DNA of 64,000 nucleotides, taken from assembly GCA_019188255.1 (NCBI GenBank), contig JAETXT010000002.1:3286001-3350000 (forward strand), written 5' to 3'. Made by a program: the position numbers and the translations under genes. The notes below the pieces were generated by a model. It saw only the letters and a list, made by a program, of their open reading frames with translations, made no database searches and was not told where the DNA came from. Origin of the DNA: Verticillium longisporum. Lineage: Eukaryota; Ascomycota; Sordariomycetes; Glomerellales; Plectosphaerellaceae. Numbering within the stretch: the stretch's first letter is position 1; each line of letters opens with the position of its first letter. Shown here one piece after another: positions 33,416 through 44,041 of this stretch.

Positions 33416-34740
33416 TCAAGGTCTCGCCCCTAGCGCTGCCAAGGCAGCGCGGAGCTCCTTGACTGCCGTTGGGACATCTTCAAAGTTGAGAGCCGATATG
33501 GCAAAGCGCGCATGCTTGGTCGCACCCGGTACATCGTGTTCCACCGGCAGATTCTCAACCGGTAGGGGTGCCGGGGCGGAGACGGGTGCGCGGTAGACAG
33601 GAGGCGGAACGACAGACCGTACTGACGGTGGCGGCTGGTACGGCTGGTACTGCACTGGGGCAGCAGGCGGGGGAGGCGAAGGCTGCGCCGGAGGAGGAGG
33701 CGCCTGGTACGGAGCTGTGGGAGGCGAAGGCGGCGATGGTTCACGAGGCGGGCTCCGGGGCAGGTCGGGCGGAGGAGAGACAATGCGACTGAATCTGAAA
33801 GATGGCACATTGGACGACAGGTCAGGTCGTTGCGCCGGCGCTGACGGCACATCAGGAAGAGACGGGCCGTCGTTTCCACTGGCCTCGCTCAGCACCGAAG
33901 CGGGACGTGCTTGCGTCGGCAGGAAGTAGCCGCCAGGCGTCTGCACACCAGGACCGGCCGACGGCGGCAGCTCGACCTCATTGGGCGACTTGGGAATGGG
34001 GACATTGGCGGCCGAAGGGGCAGCACTCTGCTGCTTGTAGAACTCAGCATCAGGGTCGTCCTCGACCGTGGCAGCTCTCGGCGCTGAAGCTGACGAATCG
34101 TTGCCGGTCAAGAGTTGAACGTCAGGGTCGTTAGGGTCGAGGCTTGGAAGGGCGACCTCGGCCTCTGGCTGCTCAACTGCGGGGTTCGACTCGTTGGGAT
34201 CGTTGCCCTCTCTGACGGCCTTGAGGATGCGCGCTGCGTTCCATCGTGCGAACTTTATCTTCTTCTGGGTCTCGGCATCGGGCTGTCCCCAGATGTTGAG
34301 GAGCTGGAAGAATGTCGCAGCAGCGTCAAAAGTATCAGCAGTTTGGCGAGTCACTTTGTTGGCGTTCATGACGCGCTCGGCGCGACCAAACGTTTGCTGC
34401 GCAAACTGCTCGACGACGGCCTGGCCGACGGCATCATCCATAATGGCCTCGTCGTCAGGTCGTTCCGTCTTGGTCTTCTCAAGCTGGTCCATGAGGTTCA
34501 TGGTGTAGGCGAGGGAATCATCGTCGGTGTTGTGCAGCTGCTTCGCGAGAATCTGACTGACGACCCAGTATTCGCCTGAGAGGGTTCTGTCAGGTAACAG
34601 GTTGATAAAACACCGGCAAAGGGTTAGGGAAACGTACACCAGTAGGTCACAGCTGGCTTGACGGAGCGAAGCTGGTTTGCGCGGTTGATAAACCTCGTGA
34701 TGTCCGCTTGGCGCAAACTGGCGGGGATGGCTTCGGCCAT
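33416..34740 (-). CDS. Vta1, ESCRT-associated activator of Vps4
   Basis: Class E vacuolar sorting protein that binds and stimulates the Vps4 ATPase during ESCRT-III disassembly at multivesicular bodies. Exon 1 is 34638-34740 and exon 2 33416-34575 (62-bp intron, phase 1), giving 420 residues. The N-terminal MIT-like helical region includes IPASLRQADITRFINRANQL and the conserved W at the splice (VTYWCEYWVV). FARWNAARILKAVREG follows. The middle (about 170-375) is a long Pro/Ser-rich linker. The C-terminal Vta1 dimerisation and Vps4-binding domain closes the protein (HARFAISALNFEDVPTAVKE). All family landmarks are present in order. The length is normal for filamentous fungi, where the linker is longer than in yeast. 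Confidence 0.93.
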
Positions 34741-35390
34741 TGTCGATCGCTACAGTAACAGGACAGCTGCGAAAGACAGATTGATTGAGGTACCGGGTAG
34801 TGGATGGACGGAGAGAGCTTCAGCTACGACGAAGAGAATAAGAGCTGGACGAAGTTGGAGTTTTGGACGTTGAGGTTGCGTGAGAGGATGTCGGCAGCCT
34901 AGTTCATCAAGGTACCACCTTCCCTCAGAATGGAGAGACGCAGACCGCAGACGAGCAGGTCGCAGGCTGACGTCGCTAAAAGGTACAGCGCCATTTGGCG
35001 GCCCAGCCCCGTAGACGCAGAAACGGTGGAGCCAGCGGCGGGTGCGAGCTCAAAGCTGGTGTGGGGAATGCTAAGGAGGTACGGTGCACTACAGGGTATG
35101 CCAAGGACAAAGGCCTATTCAGAGCCTGTCGTCTTTGCCTATGGGCCAGCAAAGCCTCCTGTGCTCCCCCGTAGCCTATTCCCCCCCATCTTCCACGCTG
35201 GCCTTTTGCCAAAAATAAGAACAAGAAGACAACACCACCACCACCACCACCTTTGGATGCTGCCAGCTGTCTGATATATATATGGTCGGAATCTCCTGGC
35301 AAACGACTCCCTCCAATTGATTGCCTTCACCTTACTCTTCGCCCGAAATCAACCTCAGATTATTCCAGTGCAACCTCGTCCACTTACACG
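34741..35390. promoter_or_regulatory. Divergent promoter of Vta1 and the disulfide isomerase genes
   Basis: An ATATATATAT block at 35274-35283, about 108 bp before the disulfide isomerase ATG, is a likely TATA element. It is preceded by a CCA repeat at about 35234-35251. No ORF of interest is present. Confidence 0.5.
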
Positions 35391-36924
35391 ATGCATCATG
35401 CCACCCTCCTCGCTGCGGGCATCGCCGCCCTGGCTTCCATGCCCGGGGCCATGGCAGGTATGTACCCCAAGAGCTCTGCTGTTCTTCAGGTGGATGGCAA
35501 GAGTTACGACCGCTTGATTGCGCAGTCGAACCACACTTCGGTATGAATTGGCCACATTTCTCTCGAGCGTCCTCTTCTCTTGCTGACATGGCCGTGTTGT
35601 CCAGATTGTCGAGTTTTACGCCCCCTGGTGCGGCCACTGCAAGAACCTCCAGCCCGCCTACGAGAAGGCCGCCAAGAGCCTCGAAGGACTTGCCAAGGTT
35701 GCCGCCGACGACTGTGACGACGATGCCAACAAGTCTCTCTGCGGTCAGTTCGGCATCCAGGGTTTCCCCACCCTCAAAATCATTCGCCCTGGCAAGAAGA
35801 GCGGCAAGCCCGCCGTCGAAGACTACAACGGACCCCGCACCGCCACTGGCATCGTCGACGCCCTTGTGGATAAGATCAACAACCATGTCAAGAAGGTGAC
35901 CGACAAGGACCTCGATGCCTTTGTCGCCTCTGGCACCGACAAGCCCAGGGCCATCCTCTTCACTGAGAAGGGCACCACGAGCCCGCTGCTCCGCAGCATC
36001 GCCATTGACTTCCTCGACGTCATCACGATTGCGCAGGCGAGGAACAACCAGAAGGCTGTTGTTGAGAAATATGGAATCGAAAAATTCCCCACACTGATCC
36101 TGCTGCCCGTCGGCGCCAGCGATCCTATCGTCTACGATGGCGCCATGAAGAAGCCCGCCATCGTCGAGTTCCTTTCTCAGGCCGGCACCCCTAACCCTGA
36201 CCCTCCCGTCAAGGATGGCAAGAAGGCCAAGTCCACTCCCAAGGCCGAACCCAAGGCTAAGGCTGCCGAGGAGAAGCCTGCCCCCGAAGCTGCGGCCGAA
36301 GATGTTGTCGAGGAGCCTGTTGCCACCCCGGCAGCACCCGCTGCGGCGCCCATTCCCACTGTCGACACGGCCGAGCTCCAGAAGGAGTGCCTGGCTCCCA
36401 AGTCTCACACGTGCATTCTGGCTCTCGTCCCGACTACTGCCAACGACAAGTCGGAGAAGGTTCTCGGCTCCCTCGCTGAGCTGGCTCACAAGTACACCCA
36501 GGGTGGCCGTCACCTGTTCCCCTTCTACGCTGTCTCAGGCGAGAACCCGAGCGCTGCCACTCTTACCAAGTCACTGAGCCTCAAGACCGACGTTGAGCTT
36601 GTTGCCGTCAACACCCGCCGGGGCTGGTGGAGGCACTACGAGGGCGAGGGCGATGCCACGAGCGTCGAGGCGTGGATTGATGCCATCCGCATGGGCGATG
36701 GCGCCAAGAACAAGCTTCCTGCCGAACTGATTGTTGAGCCCCAGGTTGCGAAGGAGGACGTGCCTCCCGCCAAGGAGGAAGGCGCCGAGGAAAGCTCGTC
36801 CTTTGCGGGCACCGTGGCCGACGCCCCTGAGCCCGGCACCGAGACTCCTAGCGAGGAGGCGCCGACTGAGGCCCCCGTCGAGGCGGACGCCGCTGAGACG
36901 CCCGCTGACCACGATGAGCTCTAG
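35391..36924 (+). CDS. ER protein disulfide isomerase, one thioredoxin active site
   Basis: ER-lumenal thiol oxidoreductase of the Mpd1-like kind. Exon 1 is 35391-35540, exon 2 35605-36924 (64-bp intron), 489 residues. The signal peptide is residues 1-22. A single active-site motif CGHC lies at 59-62 in [10 protein letters not shown], directly after the splice, followed by the cis-Pro loop GFPTLKI. A second thioredoxin-like region (about 145-260, KFPTLILLP) has lost its cysteines. A Lys/Ala/Glu/Pro-rich linker (about 265-330) follows, then a C-terminal domain and an acidic tail ending in HDEL, the ER retrieval signal. It presumably assists oxidative folding in the secretory pathway, a natural need beside the window's many secreted proteins. 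The single active pair distinguishes it from canonical Pdi1. Confidence 0.92.
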
Positions 36925-37130
36925 TGGCCGCGTGCTGAAAGCGAGTATGCACCAGCTTGTCCCCAATTTAAGCCAGCGCAAGTAATGACAATGAAAACAA
37001 AAACTCACGTTCAATGATCCTACATGTCCCATGCCTTTTAACCGGGGGTATCATACCATCGTGCCCATCCCATACAAATCGTCTTGACCTGCCTCGTTGT
37101 CCTCCGCCCTCTGCCGCCTCTCTGTTTCTC

Positions 37131-38016
37131 TCACGTCATTTCAACATCAACTTGGGCACCCTTCTCCACCACACCCTCTTGTACCATCTTGGACCCCTTT
37201 TCCTTGACAACAGCATCCAGCTCCCCCGAATCTGCTTGCAGCCGTCCACGGCCTCTGCCAGCAAGCCCTCCAGCCGGCTCGCCTGCACCCTGCTCTCGCA
37301 CACGAGCACCACAACCTTGTCGCTGTCGCCCAAGGTCGCCGCCGTCAAGAAGGGCAGCTCCTGCTCCTCCTGCGTGTTCAGGTCCAGCAGCGGGTCCGCC
37401 CCGTCGTCGGCCGCCGCGTACGTTCCCGACGAACCAGCCGTGCCCGCGGCGTTGTAGTCGGTCGTGGGGATGCCCGCGACGACGAGCGCCAGCGTCGTCG
37501 CGTTGAGCAGCGCCGCGAGCAGCGAGCCGTCCTGCGAGAGCACGTGCAGGGAGATGTAGATGGAGCTGTGCGGGAAGAGGTGCGTGTGCAGCGTCGACGC
37601 AAAGGCCTTGGAAACGGTGGCCTCAAGTTCGGAAATGCGCCTGCCACAAGTCAGTCAGATTGCCCGCCCCCCTGTTGTGCATCCTGCGACACGCCCCTTT
37701 TCGGGCAGAATGGGCGAGGGAGTCATTACTTGTCGTTCCGGCCGTACTTCCTCCTGTCGACCGAGCTGAAGCCCGCGACGACAATGCTCACGTTGACGGC
37801 GGCGTCCTTCGACTGCCCGCCCGCGGGCCCGCGGCGCTGCGGCTCGGTCGGGCCCGTGACGACGCACATGACCTTTGTGTGGCCGATTTCGAGGTAGCTC
37901 GAGCCGTCGGCGGCGTCCTGCGTGCGGATCTGGGCCTGCAGCCGTCGAAGCTCGTTCCACCGGCGGCCGTCGACCCGGAGGAGGGAGAGGCCGTACGTCG
38001 AGGTGTCGAGAGGCAT
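37131..38016 (-). CDS. Exosome core subunit Rrp41 (Ski6), frame broken near its end
   Basis: RNase PH-fold subunit of the RNA exosome ring, acting in 3'-end processing and decay of RNA in nucleus and cytoplasm; the ring is catalytically inert in eukaryotes. Exon 1 is 37730-38016, exon 2 37131-37640 (89-bp intron, phase 2). The start MPLDTSTYGLSLLRVDGRRW matches the family; in-frame codons upstream are treated as 5' UTR. RNase PH landmarks include YLEIGHTKVMCVVTGP. The raw frame ends at 37136 with an Arg/Trp-rich tail. One extra G (minus strand) at CCCCC 37223-37227 restores a family-like end starting ELDAVVKEKGSK and stopping at 37131, giving 265 residues. A loop with TYAAADDGADPLLD is longer than in yeast. 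Confidence 0.92.
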
Positions 38017-38543
38017 TGCTGGGTTCTTTATCGGTTCTGGGGTGTATTGAGTATCGCGGGGGCCTTTTCGGACGCACCAATTGCAAGGCTGGGTGTTGAT
38101 GGGAGGCTGGCAGGTCTTGTCGTCGAACGTCTGAAAGTCCTGGTTCACTGGGATGGGGGAATTTTTGTCTGAGCTTCGATACGCTGTACTTGCCATAGTG
38201 GGGTTCACCACACAGTGCACCAATCTTGGTCTGTTTTCTTGCACTGTATTCGCACTTAGATGAGGCGATCAGACATCATCAAGACAATAAAGGCAACGCT
38301 GTGATAAGAAACAAGCTTATTTCTCATGATTCATGCAATTTTATTCGTGGTTCTTTTGAATGAACTTGTAGTGTGTTTCTGGCCGCTTTATCATATCCAT
38401 AGAGCCAGCTTGCGGAACCATGCCGGCCTCGAACCAGGTCCTCTAGACAGTATAGGATGAAAGACCCAAAAAGAGAGACGTCGTCTAAACGAAGAAAAGA
38501 AAAACGCGGTATAGCCCGATCCCAGCCCCGATCCCGATCCCAT
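38017..38543. other. Upstream region of Rrp41
   Basis: It contains an in-frame, stop-free extension upstream of the Rrp41 start (to about 38196) without family similarity. The rest is AT-richer spacer to the F-box-like gene's stop. Confidence 0.4.
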
Positions 38544-39446
38544 TTACGCCGTAACCATAACGCCCTGTTGAATTCCAAATGAAACACTGGAAACTGACGG
38601 CACAGTCCAGATGGGTTTGCGGACCTCCTCCTTCTCCTCGGCGTCGGTCCATCCGCGCTCGGGACCCCACCGTAGGCCGCGGTCGTTCATGATGGCGACT
38701 TCCATGAGCCCCTTCATCATTTCTCCCGATTTCTTGACGCTCGACCAGCCGTCAAAGTCGACGTATTCCAGCGCCGGCAACTCAGCCAGTACCTCGCCAA
38801 GGAGCTTTTGGCAGAAGAGCTCGTAGAACCCCTCAGACCGGCGAAAGCCCGTGAAGACGCTGTCACTCGGGTCGCATTCGACAAAGACCGTCAGCCGCCG
38901 GACATTGATACAGTCTTTGAGCCCCAGCGCCGGGTTCACGACCCAGCCACGGGGCGGAGCGTTCCATCCAGGGCCGAGGCGCATCTCGAGAGAGGTGAGA
39001 CATGCTCGCTTCGAGGGAGTGAGACGGGCCAGAAGCGGCTTCTTGGTCTTGAGGAAGCGGCCGGGAAACGTAGGGAAGAGGCGAAACGTTCGACTGCTGT
39101 AGTAGTAATGCGATGCTTCAGAGTAAATGGTGCGACAAGTCTTGAACAAGGCTAGTTTCCTGTGAAGCCGCTTGTGGTTGTCGGGATCGAGGTCCATAAC
39201 CTTGCCGGCATCCGCAAAGTGGTAGGCATACACCTTGAGTCGCAGCTCGCCGGGGAGGGACATGAAGGGGAACGGGTCAGGGCGCTTTGCCTTCGACGAA
39301 CCCAGAGACAAGCCGTCCAGGGTCAAGCTGTCGGCATCATTGGCCCGCTCGGCTTCCGAGGCGCGCCGTGTCTTCCGACCGGCGGGCATTGGTCTCGGCT
39401 GGAGAGCCGAACCAAGGGCTCGAGAGCCCTTTGTGCGGCGAACCAT
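38544..39446 (-). CDS. F-box-like fungal protein of unknown function
   Basis: Intronless gene for 300 residues. The N-terminus is basic and disordered. At about residues 58-85 the segment FPFMSLPGELRLKVYAYHFAD resembles the short F-box-like head found in many ascomycete proteins that may recruit targets to SCF ubiquitin ligases. It is followed by TCRTIYSEASHYYYSSRTFRL, another element typical of that group (F-box-like or 2EXR-related family). The remainder is mixed helix and strand and ends ...QGVMVTA. The ATG at 39446 is the first in frame. Substrate, and even SCF membership, are unknown. It is divergent from Tim50 across about 900 bp. Confidence 0.75.
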   Translation of the reverse strand: MVRRTKGSRALGSALQPRPMPAGRKTRRASEAERANDADSLTLDGLSLGSSKAKRPDPFPFMSLPGELRLKVYAYHFADAGKVMDLDPDNHKRLHRKLALFKTCRTIYSEASHYYYSSRTFRLFPTFPGRFLKTKKPLLARLTPSKRACLTSLEMRLGPGWNAPPRGWVVNPALGLKDCINVRRLTVFVECDPSDSVFTGFRRSEGFYELFCQKLLGEVLAELPALEYVDFDGWSSVKKSGEMMKGLMEVAIMNDRGLRWGPERGWTDAEEKEEVRKPIWTVPSVSSVSFGIQQGVMVTA

Positions 39447-40358
39447 GATGTGAATTTGACCGAGTTGCAAAAACTCGAGGCCTTATTCGTGGTAGAGTCA
39501 CAAGCACCAGTCGGAAGATGTCGAGGGTTCGGTTGACTTCAGTGGCGAAAGACGACAAAGGCTTCGTCAGAAAGTGTCCAGGTGCTCAATGTAAATGTTC
39601 TTTGTGGTCGGTTTCCAGGGGATACAGGATATCGTCCGTCCTAGGCAGTAGTAAGTCGTAGAAAGTCTCGAGGGACGTAGTAGTTCGCGGAGGGTGGTCC
39701 CATGGCGACACTGGAAGCGTTCAACAGACAGGGACCACCCTTCAGCATGAGGCAGCCGCAACAGCCATGTTGTTTGTCAGGTATGTGTTTTGTGGTAGAA
39801 ATCTGTGCCGATATTTTGAAGGTTCTGCCAGCAGAGCAAGTTGTCAGTCAGCAGGTAGGTACAGGTGTCGAGTGTCGGTATCAAGAGTGGGATAGGATTT
39901 CGAAGGAATGCACTGCGCGGAGGCGACTCGGAGGCGATGGCTTCAAGAGTGGAGACGAAATCGAGTGAAAAGTCCAACACGTGAGTTGAAGTTGAAGATT
40001 TGACTAAGCAGAGCCCTTCCAATGAAAGTGGGTGGGCTCTTCTTCGGAGGCGGAAGATGACCTCATTGCTGAGCTCGCCTTGCGACCGTGCAGACCCTCT
40101 GACACGGAGCCAATTGCACTGTGCATTGTCACGGCTCATCCTCGGAAAGCCGAGCTATGGGCGTGCTGCACTCAAAAATTTCCAGAAGCTTCATCATCGG
40201 CGCTGCATGTCCGCCCACCTCTCCCTCCCCACCCTACGATTTGTCGACGGTTGATGGCGCTTGTGGGCCATCCTTAATATCGAGTTTGCGGCATTGTACG
40301 ACCAAGCATCGGCCAACAATCCCCTCAGTCCCAGACCATCACACTTTCACACGCCGCC
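39447..40358. promoter_or_regulatory. Divergent promoter of the F-box-like gene and Tim50
   Basis: No coding frame of note. It is shared upstream DNA of the two divergent genes. Confidence 0.4.
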
Positions 40359-42009
40359 ATGTTGTCAAGAGCGGCCCGAGTCGCGCGATTGCAAACCCCT
40401 TTGCTCCGCGCCATTGCGCGGCCAGCCCCGAGGTCGCAACTCGCCGTCGCGCCATGGAGGAGGACATACGCCAAGGTCAACAAGCCTGAGTCCCCCGATG
40501 CCAAAAAGGCTACCGATTCATCCGAGCCCAGCTACGATGGTGACGTTGCTGCGCGAGCGGCTAAGGAGGCAGCTGATGCCGAGAAGGCCAACACGGTCGG
40601 CGACAAGGCTGCTGCCGAGGAGGAGCTGTCCGAGGCGGAGAAGGCAAATTATCCCCTGCCTGACTTGACGCAGGGTATCCCATCCACACTGGAGTACGAA
40701 ATGTACAGAGGGACAACCAGCAAGGCTGGGCTGCAGGCGATTTCCGAAGACGAGGCCTTCTCGGGCGGCGGCAAGGGCAAGGGCGAGATGCCCGCATCAG
40801 CATACGTTTCGTCCTCCGAAAGGAAACGACAGCAATTCGCCAATCGCATGTTCGTCGCCTTCCTCGCCGGCGCTGCGGGCAGTCTTGTTTACCTCGGCCG
40901 CAACTGGGACGACAAGATCGACGAGGAACGACACCCTGATGTGCCCAACGGCTGGGGGCTCGGCCTGTGGTGGAACCGAGCATCCACGCGCATGAGCGAG
41001 TTTACCAACTACTACCAAGAGCCCGCATTCGAAAAGCTCCTCCCCGACGTCGACCCTTCCTTTGAGCGCCCCTACACTCTCTGCATCAGTCTGGAGGACA
41101 TGCTGGTGCACAGCGAATGGTCACGCGAACACGGCTGGCGTGTGGCCAAGAGGCCCGGTGTCGACTACTTCCTGCGCTACCTCAGCCAATATTACGAGCT
41201 GGTTCTTTTCACGTCAGTGCCTTTCGCAATTGGCGAGCCCCTTGTTCGCAAGCTTGACCCCTTCCGCTTCATCATGTGGCCCTTGTACCGTGAGGCGACC
41301 AAGTACAACGATGGCGAGATCGTCAAGGTAGGTTCTTCCCCTAAGAATGATGACTGCGTTTCTCTTGCTAATCAGAGGACAGGACCTGTCTTACCTGAAC
41401 CGTGACTTGTCCAAGGTCATCATCATCGACTCCAAGGCCAGCCACGTCCGTAACCAGCCCGAAAACGCCATTGTGCTCGACAAGTGGACCGGTGACTCCA
41501 AAGACAAGGATCTCGTCGGCCTCATTCCTTTCCTCGAGTACATCCACACCATGCAGTACGGTGACGTCCGCAAGGTCCTCAAGTCCTTTGAGGGCAAGCA
41601 CATCCCTACCGAGTTCGCCCGTCGTGAGGCCATCGCCCGCGCCGAGTTCGAGAAGCAGCTGGCGGCCAAGGGCAAGAAGACCCCCTCCGGCATGGGCATG
41701 CTCGGCGGTATGCTCGGCCTCAAGCCTTCCAACATGGCCCTGATGCAGTCTCCGGACGGCGAGCTGAGCCCCGCCGAGGCTTTCGCGCAGGGCAAGATGC
41801 TCCAGGACATTGCGCGTGAGCGTGGCCAGCGCAACTACGAGTTGCTCGAGAAGGAGATTAGGGAAAACGGCGCCAAGTGGCTGAAGGAGGAGGGGGAGAC
41901 GCAGGAGAGGGCTCAGCAGGAGGCCCTCAACAGCATGATGGGCTCCTTCTCGGGCTGGTTCGTCCCCTCCAAGACGGAGGAGAAGCCTGCCGACGGAAAG
42001 AAGGCATGA
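40359..42009 (+). CDS. Tim50, receptor subunit of the TIM23 translocase
   Basis: Mitochondrial inner-membrane protein that receives presequence proteins from TOM and passes them to Tim23. Exon 1 is 40359-41327, exon 2 41383-42009 (55-bp intron), 531 residues. The N-terminus is an Arg/Ala-rich presequence (to about 35). A Lys/Ala/Glu linker is followed by one TM helix at about 164-181 (MFVAFLAGAAGSLVYLG). The intermembrane-space domain has the FCP1/HAD-phosphatase fold. The block SLEDMLVHSEW (244 on) replaces the DxDxT catalytic motif, as expected for this pseudophosphatase. KRPGVDYFLRYL and IIIDSKASHVRNQPENAI follow. Family length and order are normal. Confidence 0.95.
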
Positions 42010-42368
42010 AAAGAAAAAATGCCGCCACTATAGACTGGGGCGCACACGACGAGCCTGGATTGCTGTTTGTTCATGGTGCCTCATGGAATACTGGCCAACA
42101 GTGGCACGCGCCGGGGCCCGACTTGACTCTCCTCTACTAATCTTGTGTACTCTACGGGGCAGGTGGGACGGCTGGGAGAGGTCGCATCTGCATATAGACT
42201 AACGGCGTGCCGACGAGCGCGCGTGTATGAATGTTGTATAGTAGGCTGTCAAGCCAATGTCATTCCATTGAATCATCTACAGTCGAGGTAGCACTGTGAC
42301 CCCAGGACATGACAAGGCCACTCTCGCTCAACCAGTTACTCGTCCAGATCATCCAAGCACGCCGCTCC
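42010..42368. other. Convergent 3' spacer after Tim50
   Basis: Probable 3' UTRs of Tim50 and the small secreted protein; nothing else is visible. Confidence 0.4.
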
Positions 42369-42712
42369 TCACGCAGGCGGCGACCTCCAAAGACCTCTAC
42401 ACCACTCGCAGAAGAAATTTGTCGTGCACTGGTAGTATCTACCGCGTGTCAGTTCGCTCACCCCACGGGCCACGTGAAAGGTGAATGGACGTACTCCCAG
42501 AAGCCTTCGCTCGTACTCTTGTCGATCTTGCTGCATTGACACTCTGCCTTTCTCTTCGCGCAGAGGACAGGGTCGGGAGGCGGGATATGCCTGCCGCTAA
42601 TGGCTTCAAAGTCGGCGCTGGCAGCGTGACGGTCAAGATCGAGGTCGTCTGTGGCTGGCGCCGCAAGCACGCTGGAGCTCAATGCAAAGACAAGAAGTGT
42701 TGCGGGACGCAT
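42369..42712 (-). CDS. Small secreted cysteine-rich protein (6 Cys, 95 aa)
   Basis: Unrecognised secreted protein. Exon 1 is 42495-42712, exon 2 42369-42438. The 56-bp intron has donor GTACGT and an ACTGAC branch; without it the frame stops in an unrelated tail. The signal peptide is at 1-18 (cut after SVLAA). An acidic propeptide-like stretch (DDLDLD) follows. Six cysteines lie at 51, 58, 60, 77, 83 and 86 in a 36-residue core (C-x6-C-x-C-x16-C-x5-C-x2-C), enough for three disulfides. It carries no known domain. Its size and spacing are effector-like or defensin-like, but the pattern matches none I can name. It sits tail-to-tail with Tim50, isolated from other secreted genes. Confidence 0.68.
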
Positions 42713-44041
42713 TGTGACGGTTGTGCTAGTTTTGCTGAATGACGGGGTAGCTCAGGTCTATCGACTGCGGAAGATATGCTATGCGGAGGCAACAGATGGC
42801 ACCGGGCGAACGCTGTCTCTTATACACGACGCCGAGCCCTCCAAGCACCGCAGTCACGTCCGTGGACCAGCAAGGCCTCGCTGTTGCACGACCCCAGAGA
42901 CTCTCGATGGGGCGCATGGCGAACCGCGTACCATCTGACGATTCGCCTTGCACACATGGCACAAGGCGAACTTTCGACCCGGGCCGAGCCACGCCAGCCG
43001 AAGCCATCCCTTTCAAACCACATGGGCTGGCTTCTTGTTGGTATCAGATTGTCGTGTGTTGGCACAGTCGTACACGGATCGCCGTCGCCAACGGTCATTG
43101 TCTTGACCGCAAATGTCTTGGACACAACGCCAGAAAGGTGCTGAATCTTGACAAACAGGAGGGCTGCTCGTACACGACCGTCACACGTACGAAGATGGCG
43201 ACACCAAGAAGACTGTCTATAGGGTGGTTCACGAGGCACGACGGAGAGGATCGCCTGAGGTGAACTATCTGCTTCGGCAACTCTGGGTATTTCCCAAAGG
43301 GTCTACAATCCTCGCTGTCATTTGGCTGAGGTCTGAGTCTTTGAAGAAGGGTGGTTACGACGATGAACCGACTTTTCCCTTTGAGGTGCCTGGTTCATCG
43401 TTGATTTTCTTACATTTCCCAACTTCACAGCGATGAAGTGACTACGCATACGGAGAGCGTCATGGATATCATGACCATCCAGCACCAAGTATCACAAAGC
43501 TGCCCCGCAACGGTGCGACAAACAGAGGGGTCGACTTTGCCGACTGTCCCTCACCGCATCGAGCGTGACAAGGTCAGGGTAGCTGTTGTGGCAAGTCGCC
43601 TCATCACTCTTCGCAGCATGCCCCGGTGCCACAGATCACAGAGATGCACATGTCAACCTGCCAAACATGCACGAACGCAGTCGTCTGCGCCGTGCAACGC
43701 CGTCCCCAGGCCAAAAGACGCAGACGTGACGACGACAAGAACGGAGAACGACAATGCCGGCCAGGGTCGAAGGGTCAATGGGTGCGACCTTGCTGCCGTG
43801 TCCGGCGTTCGTCGGTCGCACGAGAGCCTCACCGCCTTGTTCTCTCGCTAGAAGTCACCCCGTCGGTGGGGTGAGGCGAATAGCAGAGACGACGGTTGCA
43901 TCATGGGATCTAGCAGATGAGAGCCTTCGGAATCATGTCCGAGACAGGAAGACAGAAAAAGGACAACGTCAAGTCTTGGAACAATGACATGGTATTACAC
44001 TGACACAAGCTGGTATCTGCTGTATCGCAAAGAGGCCCACT
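42713..44041. other. Intergenic, no gene recognised
   Basis: Upstream region of the small secreted protein and 3' side of the phosphoesterase gene. Frames of up to about 160 codons occur but none looks coding. Confidence 0.45.

Noticed and set aside
38400..38460. Possible minus-strand tRNA around GGTTCGAGG
   Set aside because: Only a weak four-pair stem; no acceptor stem.
42485..42742. Plus-strand frame with several cysteines
   Set aside because: It is antisense to the better supported secreted protein at 42369-42712 and has no signal peptide.
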